DNA of 64,000 nt from Gloeomargaritales cyanobacterium VI4D9 (GCA_927797885.1 OV696605.1:1153157-1217156); one strand, 5' to 3'; shown: positions 1 through 8,781, numbered from the stretch's first letter. Program-made: numbers and translations. Notes: generated from the letters alone by a model not told the origin.

Positions 1-432
1 AACCGAGTCCGTCAAGTAGCCCCTCAAGTCACATCGCTGTCTGGGCAAAAGTGGCGGATCACCCCAGCTAATCTTTCCAATGGGCCAATTAGCGTAAATA
101 TCTTCAATATTGCCCGCATCCAAGCATACAATCCAGGCAATCCAGGAGGAGGAGCTACATTCCTACTTGTCCAACCAAGTTCGGAATTTGGAGTCTCTTT
201 TGCAGGCCTCAAACCCGGTGGAACATATCTAGTTACTCTGGAAGCATCATCGAAAGATTTAGAAATAACAATTTTCGCTCCCAGTAAAGCAACAACAAAC
301 ATTACACCAGCAGGAGAACCTATTTTAATGGTATTTCAAGTTCCCGCCAATACAGGACAGACCCCTCAAATGAGTATAAAATCCACTGGGATTATAGAAT
401 TTCAAAGCCTGGAATTAACTCAGATCAACTGA
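1..432 (+). CDS. C-terminal part of an unrecognised protein (5' end outside window)
   Basis: An open frame runs from the first base to a TGA at 430-432, giving 143 residues without a start. The composition is rich in Thr, Ser, Pro, Gly, Val and Ile, with alternating hydrophobic stretches, as in extracytoplasmic beta-sandwich domains. There is no membrane segment, cysteine pair or catalytic motif that I recognise. It lies 27 bp upstream of the MFS gene in the same direction. Function unknown; beta-sandwich fold is an inference from composition only. Confidence 0.6.
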   Translation, partial: NRVRQVAPQVTSLSGQKWRITPANLSNGPISVNIFNIARIQAYNPGNPGGGATFLLVQPSSEFGVSFAGLKPGGTYLVTLEASSKDLEITIFAPSKATTNITPAGEPILMVFQVPANTGQTPQMSIKSTGIIEFQSLELTQIN

Positions 433-459
433 TTTGAGAAAACTCGCACATTCCTAACA

Positions 460-1620
460 ATGCACCCCCAAATTTGGGTTTTATTTGTAGGCCGCTTGCT
501 CTCCCAGTTGGGTAGCGGCTTTACGTTGTTTTATGCCCCGATTGTCTTTGTCAATCAGGTGGGGTTGAGTGCGACCCAAGTGGGCATTGGACTAGGGGCG
601 ACGGCGTTCAGTGGCATTGCGGGGCGGATCGCCGGGGGGTGGGGCAGTGACCGCTTTGGCCGTAAACCCGTGTTGATCCTGGCCGCCCTGATTTCTGCCC
701 TGGGCTGTGCGGGCTTGGCCGGTTCCGGGGATTTTGTCACTTTTACCCTGGGGAATTTGGTGTTGGGGCTGGGGGTGGGCTTGTACTGGCCCGCTAATGA
801 GGCGGCTGTGGCAGATTTGACGGCACCATCGCAACGCCAAACCGCCTATGCCTTGACCCGCAGTGCCGATGCGGTGGGGTTGGGGCTAGGGGTAGCCTTG
901 GGGGGAATTTTAGTAGGGGAATTATTTCGCTGGTTGTTTATCATTGATGGGCTGACATTTGTCATTTTTGGGCTGATTGTGGCGGTGGGACTCAAAGAAC
1001 CGGTGCGCCAAACCACCAGCCAATTGCAGGGAATGGGGCAAATTTTAAGGCAAGATAAAACCCTGCAAGTTTATGTGGTGATTAATACCACCTTCACTTT
1101 TTTTTTGGCACAAACCAACAGTGCCTTACCCCTGTATTTGAAAAATTTTGTTGGCACGCAGGGGTTATCCCATGTGGAAATTACCGCTTTTTTTACCCTG
1201 TTTGTGCTGGTGACCGCAGCGTTGCAAATCCCAGTGGTGCGCCTGTCCCGGCCTTTGGGGTTGATTGGTACCCTGCAACTGTCGGCCTGGTTTTGGGGGG
1301 CGGGGTTTGCGGGGATTGCCCTCACGGGATTGCTCCAGCTTCCGGCTTGGCTGGGATTGTCCCTGTTGGCGGTGGCGACGGCGGCTTACCTGCCCACCGC
1401 TTCCACCTGGGTGGCTCAACTGGCTCCCTGGGAACTGCGGGGCACCTATTTGGCGGTCAATTCCCTGTGTTGGTCCGCTGGGTACTTGCTGGGGCCGCCG
1501 GTGGGGGGCTGGTTTTTGGATTTACCCCGTCCTACTGCCGATGGACTCTGGATTTTCTTGGTGTTGCTGGCGCTGGCGGTGGGGGTGCAATTATCCCATT
1601 TGCCGGAAACGGTGCGCTGA
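460..1620 (+). CDS. Major facilitator superfamily (MFS) transporter
   Basis: A 386-residue integral membrane protein with about 12 hydrophobic segments, the usual MFS length. Between helices 2 and 3 it has the MFS loop motif GGWGSDRFGRKPV (near residues 60-72), which supports the family assignment. A Gly-rich helix 5 region follows near residues 130-160. It would move a small solute across the cytoplasmic membrane, probably driven by a proton gradient. The substrate cannot be read from the sequence; drug or metabolite efflux is the common role for this type. The ATG at 460 immediately precedes the first hydrophobic helix. A promoter for the next gene begins just after its stop, so it is probably not co-transcribed downstream. 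Confidence 0.88.
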   Translation: MHPQIWVLFVGRLLSQLGSGFTLFYAPIVFVNQVGLSATQVGIGLGATAFSGIAGRIAGGWGSDRFGRKPVLILAALISALGCAGLAGSGDFVTFTLGNLVLGLGVGLYWPANEAAVADLTAPSQRQTAYALTRSADAVGLGLGVALGGILVGELFRWLFIIDGLTFVIFGLIVAVGLKEPVRQTTSQLQGMGQILRQDKTLQVYVVINTTFTFFLAQTNSALPLYLKNFVGTQGLSHVEITAFFTLFVLVTAALQIPVVRLSRPLGLIGTLQLSAWFWGAGFAGIALTGLLQLPAWLGLSLLAVATAAYLPTASTWVAQLAPWELRGTYLAVNSLCWSAGYLLGPPVGGWFLDLPRPTADGLWIFLVLLALAVGVQLSHLPETVR

Positions 1621-1630
1621 GCTTGTGCCC

Positions 1631-1641
1631 CTGGGTATAAT
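1631..1641 (+). promoter_or_regulatory. Extended -10 promoter for the response-regulator gene
   Basis: TATAAT at 1636-1641 matches the sigma-70 consensus exactly and is preceded by TGG, giving a TGGGTATAAT extended -10 context. It lies about 38 bp before the ATG at 1679. No good -35 box is visible at the right distance. It would drive the response regulator and, originally, the nblB-like gene behind it. Confidence 0.55.
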
Positions 1642-1678
1642 ACGGACAAGTTTGCGTTGAACAAATCTGAGTAAAACC

Positions 1679-2074
1679 ATGACCCCCATGCTTGGCAAAA
1701 AACACCGCATTTTGGTCATTGATGACAGCATCATGATCCGCAAAATGGTCGTGGATTTACTCGAAGACCGCTTCTTGGTGGTGGAAGCCCGCAACGGGCG
1801 GGAGGGGGTGCGACTGGCAAAAGAGCATAAACCGGATGTGATTTTGCTGGATTTTGTCATGCCCGAATTGGACGGGTATGAGACCCTGCAACTGTTACAA
1901 AAAGATGTGACCTTGCAAAAAATTCCGGTAATTATGATGTCCGGTTTGCCGGATGAGGTGGTGAATAAGGTGCCCCAGCCCTTTGTGGGGTTTGATTTTT
2001 TAGAAAAGCCCTTTCAACAGGAGGATTTATATCAACATATCAATATTTATATCAACATATCAATAAAGCCCTGA
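1679..2074 (+). CDS. Response regulator receiver domain, truncated by frameshift
   Basis: CheY-like receiver domain of about 120 residues: the acidic pair in VIDDS (near residue 15), the phospho-acceptor Asp in ILLDFVMPE (near residue 60), Ser in MMSG, and the conserved Lys in LEKPF near residue 114. The last ten or so residues are an artefact: a 20-bp tandem duplication at 2025-2064 shifts the frame, leading to a TGA at 2072. Removing one repeat unit restores a frame that runs into ALTGEFQVSSAP and, after removal of the IS at 2103-3210, joins the coiled-coil ORF ending at 3502. The ancestral protein was therefore receiver plus helical C-terminus, about 215 residues. The receiver alone is complete and may still fold. 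Partner kinase unknown. Confidence 0.85.
   Translation: MTPMLGKKHRILVIDDSIMIRKMVVDLLEDRFLVVEARNGREGVRLAKEHKPDVILLDFVMPELDGYETLQLLQKDVTLQKIPVIMMSGLPDEVVNKVPQPFVGFDFLEKPFQQEDLYQHINIYINISIKP
2025..2064 (+). repeat. Perfect 20-bp tandem duplication causing a frameshift
   Basis: The unit ATTTATATCAACATATCAAT occurs at 2025-2044 and again at 2045-2064 without a mismatch. Twenty bases is not a multiple of three, so the second copy shifts the reading frame of the response regulator and creates the early stop. The lack of mismatches suggests a recent event. Confidence 0.93.
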
Positions 2075-2102
2075 CTGGGGAATTTCAGGTTTCATCTGCA
2101 CC

Positions 2103-3210
2103 CACAAGTGTTGAATCCTGCAACAAAACTTTACATATTGAGGCGTGGGATGACCCGATTGAGCCAATGGACAAAATTCCACTCCTGCCGTATTAAAATT
2201 TGTATATATCGCAACTTATCTACTAATTTACTTCCATACATCCGTGGAGCTTTTAATAGTTGCAATATCAAATAAACTATGAGAATTACGTCAATTTGAA
2301 TCATAATTCCGTTCAAATTTTTACTCATCATTTTATCGAGTTTCAAGTGCGTCTTGAGAAACGTCCATAGTACCTCTATCGCCCAGCGTTGTCTGTAGGC
2401 TTCCCCTATCTCTTCATTACTCATTACATGCTCAGGAATATTGGTAGCTAAATAATAATCTACTTTCTGTTGAACATTACCGAAACAGACCACCCTTACG
2501 TTACCCCGTTTGGTGCTGATACGATAGTTTTCATACCATTTCCAATTCGACTTAATACGGATAATGAAAAGAGCGTCATTTTCGATAAACTCATCAAATA
2601 CTTTGTGACTGCAAAACCCTCTATCCCCGACTGCGACTCCATTTTCCGGCAATATTTTCACAATATCTTCACCAAAATTAATCTCATGTGCCTGTCCAGG
2701 ACTAACGATTAAATGACCCGTGGATTTCGTATCTTGATTCAAAGTAGTTATTAACTTCACTTGACGATAGCCTTGGAGCCAAAATAACTTACTCATCAGC
2801 GGTATTACGGTAGCATCAAAAGGACATAAAACCAACCTCTTTTCAGGATGAGCTTCCTCAATATAATGCAATAATTTATGATAAAGATGCATAAAAATTT
2901 GTGGGTCTCTTGTCTTGTTCGCCTTAGAAAACGTGGATAAGTCAACCTTAATGCCCGCATGATTTAATTGGTAAAATAAGTCCCGTAAACTGTTGATTCC
3001 TTTGTCTAAAATGCCAGCAAACCAGATTGAACAAAATAAGCGAGAATTTAGAACTGGATAATCATTAGTTGGCAGGTCTTTGAGTAAAAATTTGACAATC
3101 CCGGGAAAAGAATTGAATTTCATAGTTGTTTCATGTTTTGGTTTATATGAATTAGAATACCATATTTTGACCCCTCTTTTTCTGCCTTTACCTACCTTTC
3201 AACACTTCTG
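2103..3210 (-). mobile_element. IS4-family insertion sequence, copy 1 (1108 bp)
   Basis: The element is bounded by imperfect inverted repeats: CACAAGTGTTGAA at 2103 and its near complement TTCAACACTTCTG ending at 3210. It is flanked by a 9-bp direct repeat ATCTGCACC at 2094-2102 and 3211-3219, the target-site duplication. It holds one minus-strand transposase gene. A second copy of exactly the same length lies at 38829-39936 in the opposite orientation. This copy sits inside the 3' part of the response-regulator gene. Confidence 0.95.
2131..3123 (-). CDS. IS4-family DDE transposase
   Basis: A 330-residue transposase. Catalytic residues visible: Asp103 in CPFDATVIP, Asp167 in VAVGDRGF, and the YREK signature of the IS4 family as Tyr243, Arg246, Glu250 and Lys257, with exact Y-2-R-3-E-6-K spacing. 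It is intact, so it is potentially active. It differs from the copy at 38916-39908 at a scatter of residues (for example Asp178-Glu versus Glu-Gln), so the two copies are not the product of a very recent duplication. It would cut and join the CA-ended terminal repeats of its own element. Confidence 0.93.
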   Translation of the reverse strand: MKFNSFPGIVKFLLKDLPTNDYPVLNSRLFCSIWFAGILDKGINSLRDLFYQLNHAGIKVDLSTFSKANKTRDPQIFMHLYHKLLHYIEEAHPEKRLVLCPFDATVIPLMSKLFWLQGYRQVKLITTLNQDTKSTGHLIVSPGQAHEINFGEDIVKILPENGVAVGDRGFCSHKVFDEFIENDALFIIRIKSNWKWYENYRISTKRGNVRVVCFGNVQQKVDYYLATNIPEHVMSNEEIGEAYRQRWAIEVLWTFLKTHLKLDKMMSKNLNGIMIQIDVILIVYLILQLLKAPRMYGSKLVDKLRYIQILIRQEWNFVHWLNRVIPRLNM

Positions 3211-3211
3211 A

Positions 3212-3502
3212 TCTGCACCAGTTGAAGCCACAGAAATGCAAGCGTTAGCCAACAAATTAGTCAATATCGAAACCCTATTGATCCAGGGGATTGAGGGGCT
3301 GGTGCAAAGGGAAATTGTCTCCCGGCTCATGGAATTGGATGCCCAGGGCGAATCCCAGGAAAATCGCCTGAGTCATTTGGAAGCTCGGACGGAGCGGTTA
3401 CAGTTACAATTGGATCAGCAAAACAAAATTTTACTGAGTATTGTGAGCGAAATTCAGCAATTGCACACCCTGTTGAGTCGTGTGAATTATGTCCGCTCCT
3501 GA
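3212..3502 (+). pseudogene. Detached C-terminal coiled coil of the response regulator
   Basis: This is the 3' fragment of the response-regulator gene at 1679, cut off by the IS. Read across the target duplication, its frame is continuous with the upstream gene once the 20-bp duplication is ignored. It contains an internal ATG at 3236 that could give an 88-residue peptide of helical, Glu/Gln/Leu-rich heptads, suited to oligomerisation. There is no Shine-Dalgarno sequence before that ATG, so independent translation is doubtful. Its stop overlaps the start of the nblB-like gene by 14 bp, showing that the two genes were once translationally linked. Confidence 0.8.
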
Positions 3503-4157
3503 AACAGTACAAGCCCTATTGAACGATGCGGATTGGGGTCGCCGTCTGCATGGGGTGGAACAGTGTCGGCAGTTGGCACCAACGGTGGCGATGAATTTCC
3601 TCAGGGAGGTGATGACGGATCGCAACGCCCGGGTGCGCTATGCGGCGGTCAGTCAATTGGGGAATATGGTAGGGTTATCAGCGGCGGAAAAGCAGCAATT
3701 ATTGCCCTTACTGCGGGAACGGTTGTATGGCGATAGTGAAGCGGATGTACAGGCGGCGGCGGCGGATGCCCTGGCGGGGTTGGGGTTAACGGAGGCTTAC
3801 GGGGATTTGGAGCGGGCGTACCGGGAAAGCCCGGAGTGGTTGGTCAAATTCAGTGTGATTGCCGGGTTGGGGGTGTTGGGGGATGCCCGTGCCTATCCCC
3901 TGTTGTTGGAAGCCCTGGATGCGGATATTGACCTACTAAAATTGGCTGCCATTGGAGCCTTGGCGGATTTGGGGGATATGCGGGCGGTGCCCCATCTGGG
4001 GGAATTGGTCAACCATCCCGATTGGCAGGTGCGGTTGCGGCTGGCACAGGCGTTACAGCGGTTGGATGGTGCCGATGCCCAAGCCTTTTTGGCAACTTTG
4101 GCGCAGGATGAGATGGAGGTGGTGGCCCAGGCGGCACAGACCACTACCATTGGCTGA
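3489..4157 (+). CDS. nblB: HEAT-repeat protein, NblB-like
   Basis: A 222-residue all-helical protein of repeated HEAT units, with recurring patterns such as VRYAAVSQLGNM, VQAAAADALAGL, VKFSVIAGLGVL and LKLAAIGALADLGD. Length and layout fit cyanobacterial NblB, a relative of the CpcE/CpcF phycobilin lyases that takes part in phycobilisome breakdown during starvation. Because many HEAT proteins look alike, another lyase-like role is possible. The ATG at 3489 overlaps the end of the response-regulator gene. The IS4 insertion now separates this gene from the promoter at 1636, so its expression may depend on the IS or on internal signals. Confidence 0.7.
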   Translation: MSAPETVQALLNDADWGRRLHGVEQCRQLAPTVAMNFLREVMTDRNARVRYAAVSQLGNMVGLSAAEKQQLLPLLRERLYGDSEADVQAAAADALAGLGLTEAYGDLERAYRESPEWLVKFSVIAGLGVLGDARAYPLLLEALDADIDLLKLAAIGALADLGDMRAVPHLGELVNHPDWQVRLRLAQALQRLDGADAQAFLATLAQDEMEVVAQAAQTTTIG

Positions 4158-4305
4158 CCGAATGCCCCAACCTCCATGCGGGGGCGCACATCCAGCATTC
4201 TGCTAATCCCCCCACAGTAATCACACCTGAATTGTGAGTAAAAACTTATACTTACTTCCTTTCACAGAGGGGGGTTCGTTAAAGTTACATCCCATGCCGT
4301 CACTG

Positions 4306-4427
4306 GGACACCTCTATATAATTCGTGGCTATTGAGAATGACTCCCGCGTTATTGATCATTGCCAACCAAAGAATGGGGCTTCCACGCCTACCGTGTAAG
4401 CACAAAAATCAATAAATAGAGGTGCCC
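4306..4427. repeat. MITE family A, copy 1 (122 bp)
   Basis: Starts GGACACCTCTAT and ends AATAGAGGTGCCC, matching the terminal repeats of the IS5-type elements at 23739 and 36371. The interior is closely related to the element at 12825-12945 and has no coding capacity. It lies in a gene-free stretch (4158-4616) together with a family B repeat; I see nothing else there. A clean target duplication is not evident. Confidence 0.8.
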
Positions 4428-4446
4428 ATGAATTTTTTGGGATTGC

Positions 4447-4547
4447 TATAGCAATCCTATTTGATTAACGAACACAAATTTCCCAGAACCAGGGACGGGG
4501 GCGGTGCCCCTGCGACCCCCGTTCCATTCTTATTTAGGATTGCTATA
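4447..4547. repeat. Repeat family B, copy 1 (101 bp)
   Basis: Starts TATAGCAATCC and ends GGATTGCTATA, inverted termini of about 11 bp, with a conserved GC-rich core GGGGGCGGTGCCCCTGC that can form a hairpin. Five more copies lie in the window. The bases just before it (GGATTGC) look like the right end of another copy abutting this one, making an 18-bp palindrome. No coding capacity. Confidence 0.8.
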
Positions 4548-4616
4548 TATCATGAAGGGAAAAAAGTAAATAGGGGCAGTGCGTCCACCACCCCTGGATA
4601 AAATCCCGGCAAAATC

Positions 4617-4814
4617 CTAGCTCAGGGCGCTAGGACCGTGGTCGTAGTCAATCCGAAACGTCGGTTGCACTTTCCCCTGGATATGGCCGAAATAGCCATG
4701 CAGTTGGGTAATGCCCGCTTCCGCCGCCGCCCGACCCAGCATCGTTTGTTGCCGATTCCGAATCTGGGCTGTCCGTTGCATCATCAGCAACCGAGCTTGT
4801 TGTTGCGTGTCCAT
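4617..4814 (-). CDS. Small basic protein, unrecognised (65 aa)
   Basis: A 65-residue frame whose ATG is preceded by a strong Shine-Dalgarno sequence, AAGGAGGG, about 8 bases upstream. This is the best evidence that it is real. The N-terminal half is a Gln/Arg-rich, probably helical stretch (TQQQARLLMMQRTAQIRNRQ), and the C-terminal half is less ordered. There is no signal peptide or membrane segment. It stands alone between repeats and the DUF1825 gene. I do not recognise the family; a conserved small cyanobacterial protein is likely. Confidence 0.6.
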   Translation of the reverse strand: MDTQQQARLLMMQRTAQIRNRQQTMLGRAAAEAGITQLHGYFGHIQGKVQPTFRIDYDHGPSALS

Positions 4815-5050
4815 GATCTCAACCCTCCTTATGACTTGGTGTGGTAGCCGCCAACCCAGATAAGCTGGGCAAACAATCTAACCTTTCTGTATCTAATGAT
4901 ACAGAATTTTCTGGGAGATTGTCCACAGGTTGCTTCAAAAACTGTTATAAATTGCGAATTGGGGTGGGCAGTGACGGGTTTCCCCACTCCAAGCGGCGGT
5001 CTTGGGGGGATAAGGTGGAAGATAAGGATGGTTAACACGGGTTATTAGCT

Positions 5051-5368
5051 ATGAGTTTTTTTGAATCGGAGATTGTCCAGTCTGAGGCGAAGCAAATTTT
5101 TAGCGACTATCAAAACCTGATCCAACTGGGGAGCCGGTATGGCAAGTTTGACCGGGAGGGAAAGCGGCTGTACATTGAACAAATGGAAACCCTGTTGGAG
5201 CGGTATCGCATATTTATGAAGCGGGTGGAGTTGTCGGAGGATTTTGTCGCCCAGATGACGGTGAAGCAGTTGGAGACATTTTTGGGGCAATTTGGCCTCA
5301 CCCCCCATCAGATGTTTGACCAAATGGAGCAAGCCCTGGAGCGGATGAAGCGAGAGCTTGAGCCATAG
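5051..5368 (+). CDS. DUF1825 family protein
   Basis: A 105-residue, mostly alpha-helical soluble protein beginning MSFFESEIVQ and containing the segment YGKFDREGKRLYIEQMETLL. Length and start fit the cyanobacterial DUF1825 family, whose function is not established. It has many charged residues and no cysteine. Its 3' end overlaps the TTG start of the next gene by 11 bp, so the two are probably co-translated. Confidence 0.8.
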   Translation: MSFFESEIVQSEAKQIFSDYQNLIQLGSRYGKFDREGKRLYIEQMETLLERYRIFMKRVELSEDFVAQMTVKQLETFLGQFGLTPHQMFDQMEQALERMKRELEP

Positions 5369-5852
5369 GGTCATCATCGGGGTAATGGGGCCGGGGGAAG
5401 GTGCCGACCTGGAGACCTGCGCCGTTGCCTGCCATTTGGGCACACAGATTGCCCAGGCGGGTTGGGTGGTTTTGACCGGCGGGCGCAATGTGGGGGTGAT
5501 GCGGGCGGCTACCCTCGGGGCAAAACAGGCGGGCGGTTTAACGGTGGGGATATTACCCGATGCTGCGGCGGTGGGGGCAGTGCCGGAACTAGATGTGGTG
5601 ATTCCCACCGGATTGGGGCAGGCTCGCAATGTGGTGAATGTCCTGGCCAGTCAGGTGGTGGTTGGCTGTGGTTGGGGGGCAGGGACAACGGCGGAGTTAG
5701 CGCTGGCGGTGAAATTTCACAAGCCGGTGATTGTGATGCAGATGCCCCCGGTGGCTGAGGACTTTTTCCGGCAATTATCGCCCCAGGTGCGGGTGGCACA
5801 GACGGTTACGGAAGCAATGGCGTATATTCGTTTGGCTCTTGAGGGAAGTTGA
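5358..5852 (+). CDS. SLOG/LOG-fold nucleotide-binding protein (TIGR00725-like)
   Basis: A 164-residue Rossmann-like protein of the SLOG superfamily. The N-terminal strand IIGVMGPG, the glycine turn LTGGRNVGVM near residue 40, and the segment GWGAGTTAELALAV near residue 115 are the typical nucleotide-binding elements. Related proteins include lysine-decarboxylase-like phosphoribohydrolases and DprA, but this short form is usually annotated only as TIGR00725. The likely start is TTG at 5358, inside the end of the DUF1825 gene; no good ATG lies before the first beta strand. Substrate unknown. Confidence 0.72.
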   Translation: MSHRVIIGVMGPGEGADLETCAVACHLGTQIAQAGWVVLTGGRNVGVMRAATLGAKQAGGLTVGILPDAAAVGAVPELDVVIPTGLGQARNVVNVLASQVVVGCGWGAGTTAELALAVKFHKPVIVMQMPPVAEDFFRQLSPQVRVAQTVTEAMAYIRLALEGS

Positions 5853-6035
5853 TACCTGTGGCAATCACAGATGATTTGATTTATGCGAATTTATACGAAA
5901 ATAAGGTTACTCGGAACCAAGGTGAGGGTTGGGCCTTATACGCTGCCAATTGATCAAAACGAGAAAAGATAGCAAAGCCAGTAAGCCCGGGGGAAACCCG
6001 CTGCAACCTGATTTCTGCGAGTGCCTGTTCCGTAA

Positions 6036-7403
6036 TCATTTAGGATTTCCATAGCCATTTTGCATCCATTTATCCACAAAATGGGTATCAAGTTGGGCGT
6101 TAATAAAATCAGGATGGTTGAGTAACTTTTGGTGAAAATCAATCGTGGTTTTCACCCCGGTAATTGCACATTCTTGCAGAGCCCGTTTCATCCGGGCAAT
6201 CGCATGATGACGATTTTCTCCCCAGACAATAATTTTGCCAATGAGTGAATCATAATAGGGCGGAATTTCATAATCGGGATAGACGTGGGAATCCACCCGC
6301 ACCCCCGGCCCGCCTGGGGGTAAATAGGCTAAGATGCGACCGGGACAGGGACGAAATTGATGATCCGGATCCTCTGCATTGATCCGACATTCAATGGCAT
6401 GACCCCGCAATTGCACATCTGCCTGGGTAAAGGGCAGGGGTTCTCCCTGGGCAATACGAATTTGCAAACCGATTAAATCTAACCCAGTGACCACTTCGGT
6501 AACCGGATGTTCCACCTGGATGCGGGTATTCATTTCCATAAAGTAAAAATTCCCCTGTTCATCCACCAAAAATTCCACCGTGCCCACGCCCACATAACCA
6601 ATTGATTGCGCCACTCGCACCGCCTGCATTCCCATTTTTTCCCGCAATTCTGGAGTAATAATTGGGCTGGGAGCTTCCTCTAATAATTTCTGGTGACGGC
6701 GTTGAATCGAACAGTCCCGTTCCCCTAGATGTACCACCTGACCGTATTGATCCGCCAAAATTTGCAGTTCCACATGGCGAGGTCGTTCAATCAATTTTTC
6801 CAAGTACACGCCGGGATTGCCAAAAGCCGCTTCCGCTTCCCCCTGCGCCGCCAAAAAAGCCCGCCCAAAGTCCTCCGGTTGGCGCACCACCCGCATACCC
6901 CGCCCGCCGCCCCCCGCTGTCGCCTTGATGATCACCGGAAAGCCAATCTCCTGGGCGATTTTGAGCGCCGTCCCCTCGTCAGTCAACAACCCCTCACTCC
7001 CCGGAATCACCGGCACCCCCGCCTGTTGCATGGTGCGTTTGGCAGTGGATTTGTCCCCCATTGCCCGCATCGCCTGGGGAGTCGGTCCGATAAAAATCAA
7101 ATCGTGATCCGCACAAATCTCGGCAAACCGGGCATTTTCCGCCAAAAAACCATAGCCGGGGTGAATGGCAGTAGCATTACGGGTGAGGGCGGCGGCAATG
7201 ATATTCGGGATATTCAAATAACTTTTGGCACTGGGGGCTTCCCCAATACACACCGCCTCGTCCGCCAACTGGACGTGCAAACATTGTCGATCAACCGTGG
7301 AATGGACGGCTACGGTTTTAATCCCCAATTCTCCGCAGGCACGTAAAATGCGAACCGCAATTTCCCCCCGATTGGCAATAAGTAGTTTGGAAATTGCCGC
7401 CAT
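6036..7403 (-). CDS. accC: Acetyl-CoA carboxylase, biotin carboxylase subunit
   Basis: Catalyses the ATP-dependent carboxylation of biotin on the carrier protein AccB, the first half of malonyl-CoA formation for fatty acid synthesis. At about 455 residues it has the family length. Motifs: [14 protein letters not shown] at the start, the ATP-grasp glycine loop [10 protein letters not shown] near residue 160, and the active-site segment [15 protein letters not shown] near residue 285. I chose the ATG at 7403 because it directly precedes the conserved N-terminus; an in-frame TTG six codons upstream is possible. It stands alone, as accC often does in cyanobacteria. Confidence 0.95.
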   Translation of the reverse strand: MAAISKLLIANRGEIAVRILRACGELGIKTVAVHSTVDRQCLHVQLADEAVCIGEAPSAKSYLNIPNIIAAALTRNATAIHPGYGFLAENARFAEICADHDLIFIGPTPQAMRAMGDKSTAKRTMQQAGVPVIPGSEGLLTDEGTALKIAQEIGFPVIIKATAGGGGRGMRVVRQPEDFGRAFLAAQGEAEAAFGNPGVYLEKLIERPRHVELQILADQYGQVVHLGERDCSIQRRHQKLLEEAPSPIITPELREKMGMQAVRVAQSIGYVGVGTVEFLVDEQGNFYFMEMNTRIQVEHPVTEVVTGLDLIGLQIRIAQGEPLPFTQADVQLRGHAIECRINAEDPDHQFRPCPGRILAYLPPGGPGVRVDSHVYPDYEIPPYYDSLIGKIIVWGENRHHAIARMKRALQECAITGVKTTIDFHQKLLNHPDFINAQLDTHFVDKWMQNGYGNPK

Positions 7404-7452
7404 AAGCACCCCAGCAGTCAAGAGTTAATCCTACCATGTTGCGGGAACCGGG

Positions 7453-8781
7453 CTAGGATGGGGAACTGCGCCCCATGTTGAACCAATCAATCCGGCGAGT
7501 GCAGTACATGACCACCGCCAAAAACACAAACAGCCCCAGGGAACCAATCAGCAGAGCATAATCCTGATTCACCAACACCACGTAAAGATAGCCGTATAAA
7601 CCCACCTGCATCAGCCCAATTACCAGCCCCCGCCGATTCGCCCGCAGTACGGATACCGCATAAAACGCCACCAAAACCGCCACCGCCACACTCGCCAACC
7701 CGTAGGCGACCGGAAACCCCAGATGTTCGGAAAACGCCAACTGCAATAAATAAAACAAGCACATCGCCACCCCAACCAACAGGTATTGCAGGGGATGCAC
7801 CCGCAGACCGAGGGTGACTTCAAACAACCAAAAAGCGGCAAAAGTTAATAACAAAAACAGGAAATTGTACTTCAAGCTCCGTTCCGCCATGCGATATTGA
7901 TCCACCGGCGAGAGCAAATCCACCCCCACTGCCGACTGGGCAACCACCTCCTCCGCCATCGGCTGTTCACTCGTCCACTGCTGGGGAAAATTGCGCCCCA
8001 GGGCGGGAATCTCCCAGGTCGCCTGGAATGTGTCCGCCGTCACCTGCCGTTGGGTGGGCAACCACAGCCCCTGGAAGCTGGGGTTCGGCCAATTCCCCGC
8101 CATCGTAATTTTCGTCATCTGACCAAAGGGTGCCACACTAAACCGCTCACTGCCATGCAAGCGCAAATCAATGGCAAAATTAAAGCGATTTCCCGTCATC
8201 CCCGACCCCACATTGCTATGAATGCCCGTCCCAGGAGTAGGCTGAAATTGTCCCGTTCCCGGCGCAAAAGGAAAAGATTTACCCTGCCATCGCAAAACCG
8301 CTTGATTTTGAATCGCCCGGGCATCACTAATCGCCACGCTTAATTCACTTTGTCCCCAACGAATATCTCCCGGCGCAATCCCCCAGCGGCTCAAATCCGG
8401 GCGCATAAATTCCCCTTTAATAGTCGTTTGGGTGCGATAAACTGGCACTTCAAAAATGCCCCGATAACGTACTTCTGTCTCTAAATTGCTTTGAATTTGT
8501 AAATTTTCCGGCAAAACCGTAGCGTAGTAGGTGACGGCTCTCACCCGATTGCCTTCCCGGACTTGCTTGGTGTAGGGAATCAATAACCGGGGGCCTAAAA
8601 TCGTCTGGGCTTGCCCCCATTTTCCCCTAATATCGGCAACTGCTTCATTGCGTACCCCTTGCCGTTCCTGCACCAGACCCCTAATCATCAAACTGGGAAT
8701 TTGCAGAATGATAATCAGAAATACGATAATAAAAATCCGCACAAACTGGGAATTAATAATCGCCGACCACACACCCGTCAT
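7453..8781 (-). CDS. creD: CreD-family inner membrane protein
   Basis: About 442 residues, the usual CreD length. The N-terminal helix (RIFIIVFLIIILQIPSLMI) is followed by the conserved GLVQERQGVRNEAV segment, a large extracytoplasmic beta-rich domain, and then four to five C-terminal membrane helices starting near LKYNFLFLLLTFAAFW. CreD is linked to envelope stress in enterobacteria, but its biochemical role is unknown. A GAGGAG Shine-Dalgarno lies 9 bases before the ATG at 8781 and only 3 before an in-frame ATG at 8787, so I prefer 8781. No creBC two-component genes are adjacent. Confidence 0.85.
   Translation of the reverse strand: MTGVWSAIINSQFVRIFIIVFLIIILQIPSLMIRGLVQERQGVRNEAVADIRGKWGQAQTILGPRLLIPYTKQVREGNRVRAVTYYATVLPENLQIQSNLETEVRYRGIFEVPVYRTQTTIKGEFMRPDLSRWGIAPGDIRWGQSELSVAISDARAIQNQAVLRWQGKSFPFAPGTGQFQPTPGTGIHSNVGSGMTGNRFNFAIDLRLHGSERFSVAPFGQMTKITMAGNWPNPSFQGLWLPTQRQVTADTFQATWEIPALGRNFPQQWTSEQPMAEEVVAQSAVGVDLLSPVDQYRMAERSLKYNFLFLLLTFAAFWLFEVTLGLRVHPLQYLLVGVAMCLFYLLQLAFSEHLGFPVAYGLASVAVAVLVAFYAVSVLRANRRGLVIGLMQVGLYGYLYVVLVNQDYALLIGSLGLFVFLAVVMYCTRRIDWFNMGRSSPS

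Noticed and set aside
4306-4547. CRISPR array or CRISPR-like repeats
   Set aside because: The repeats are dispersed single MITE copies with inverted ends, not short direct repeats with regular spacers; no cas genes are present in the window.
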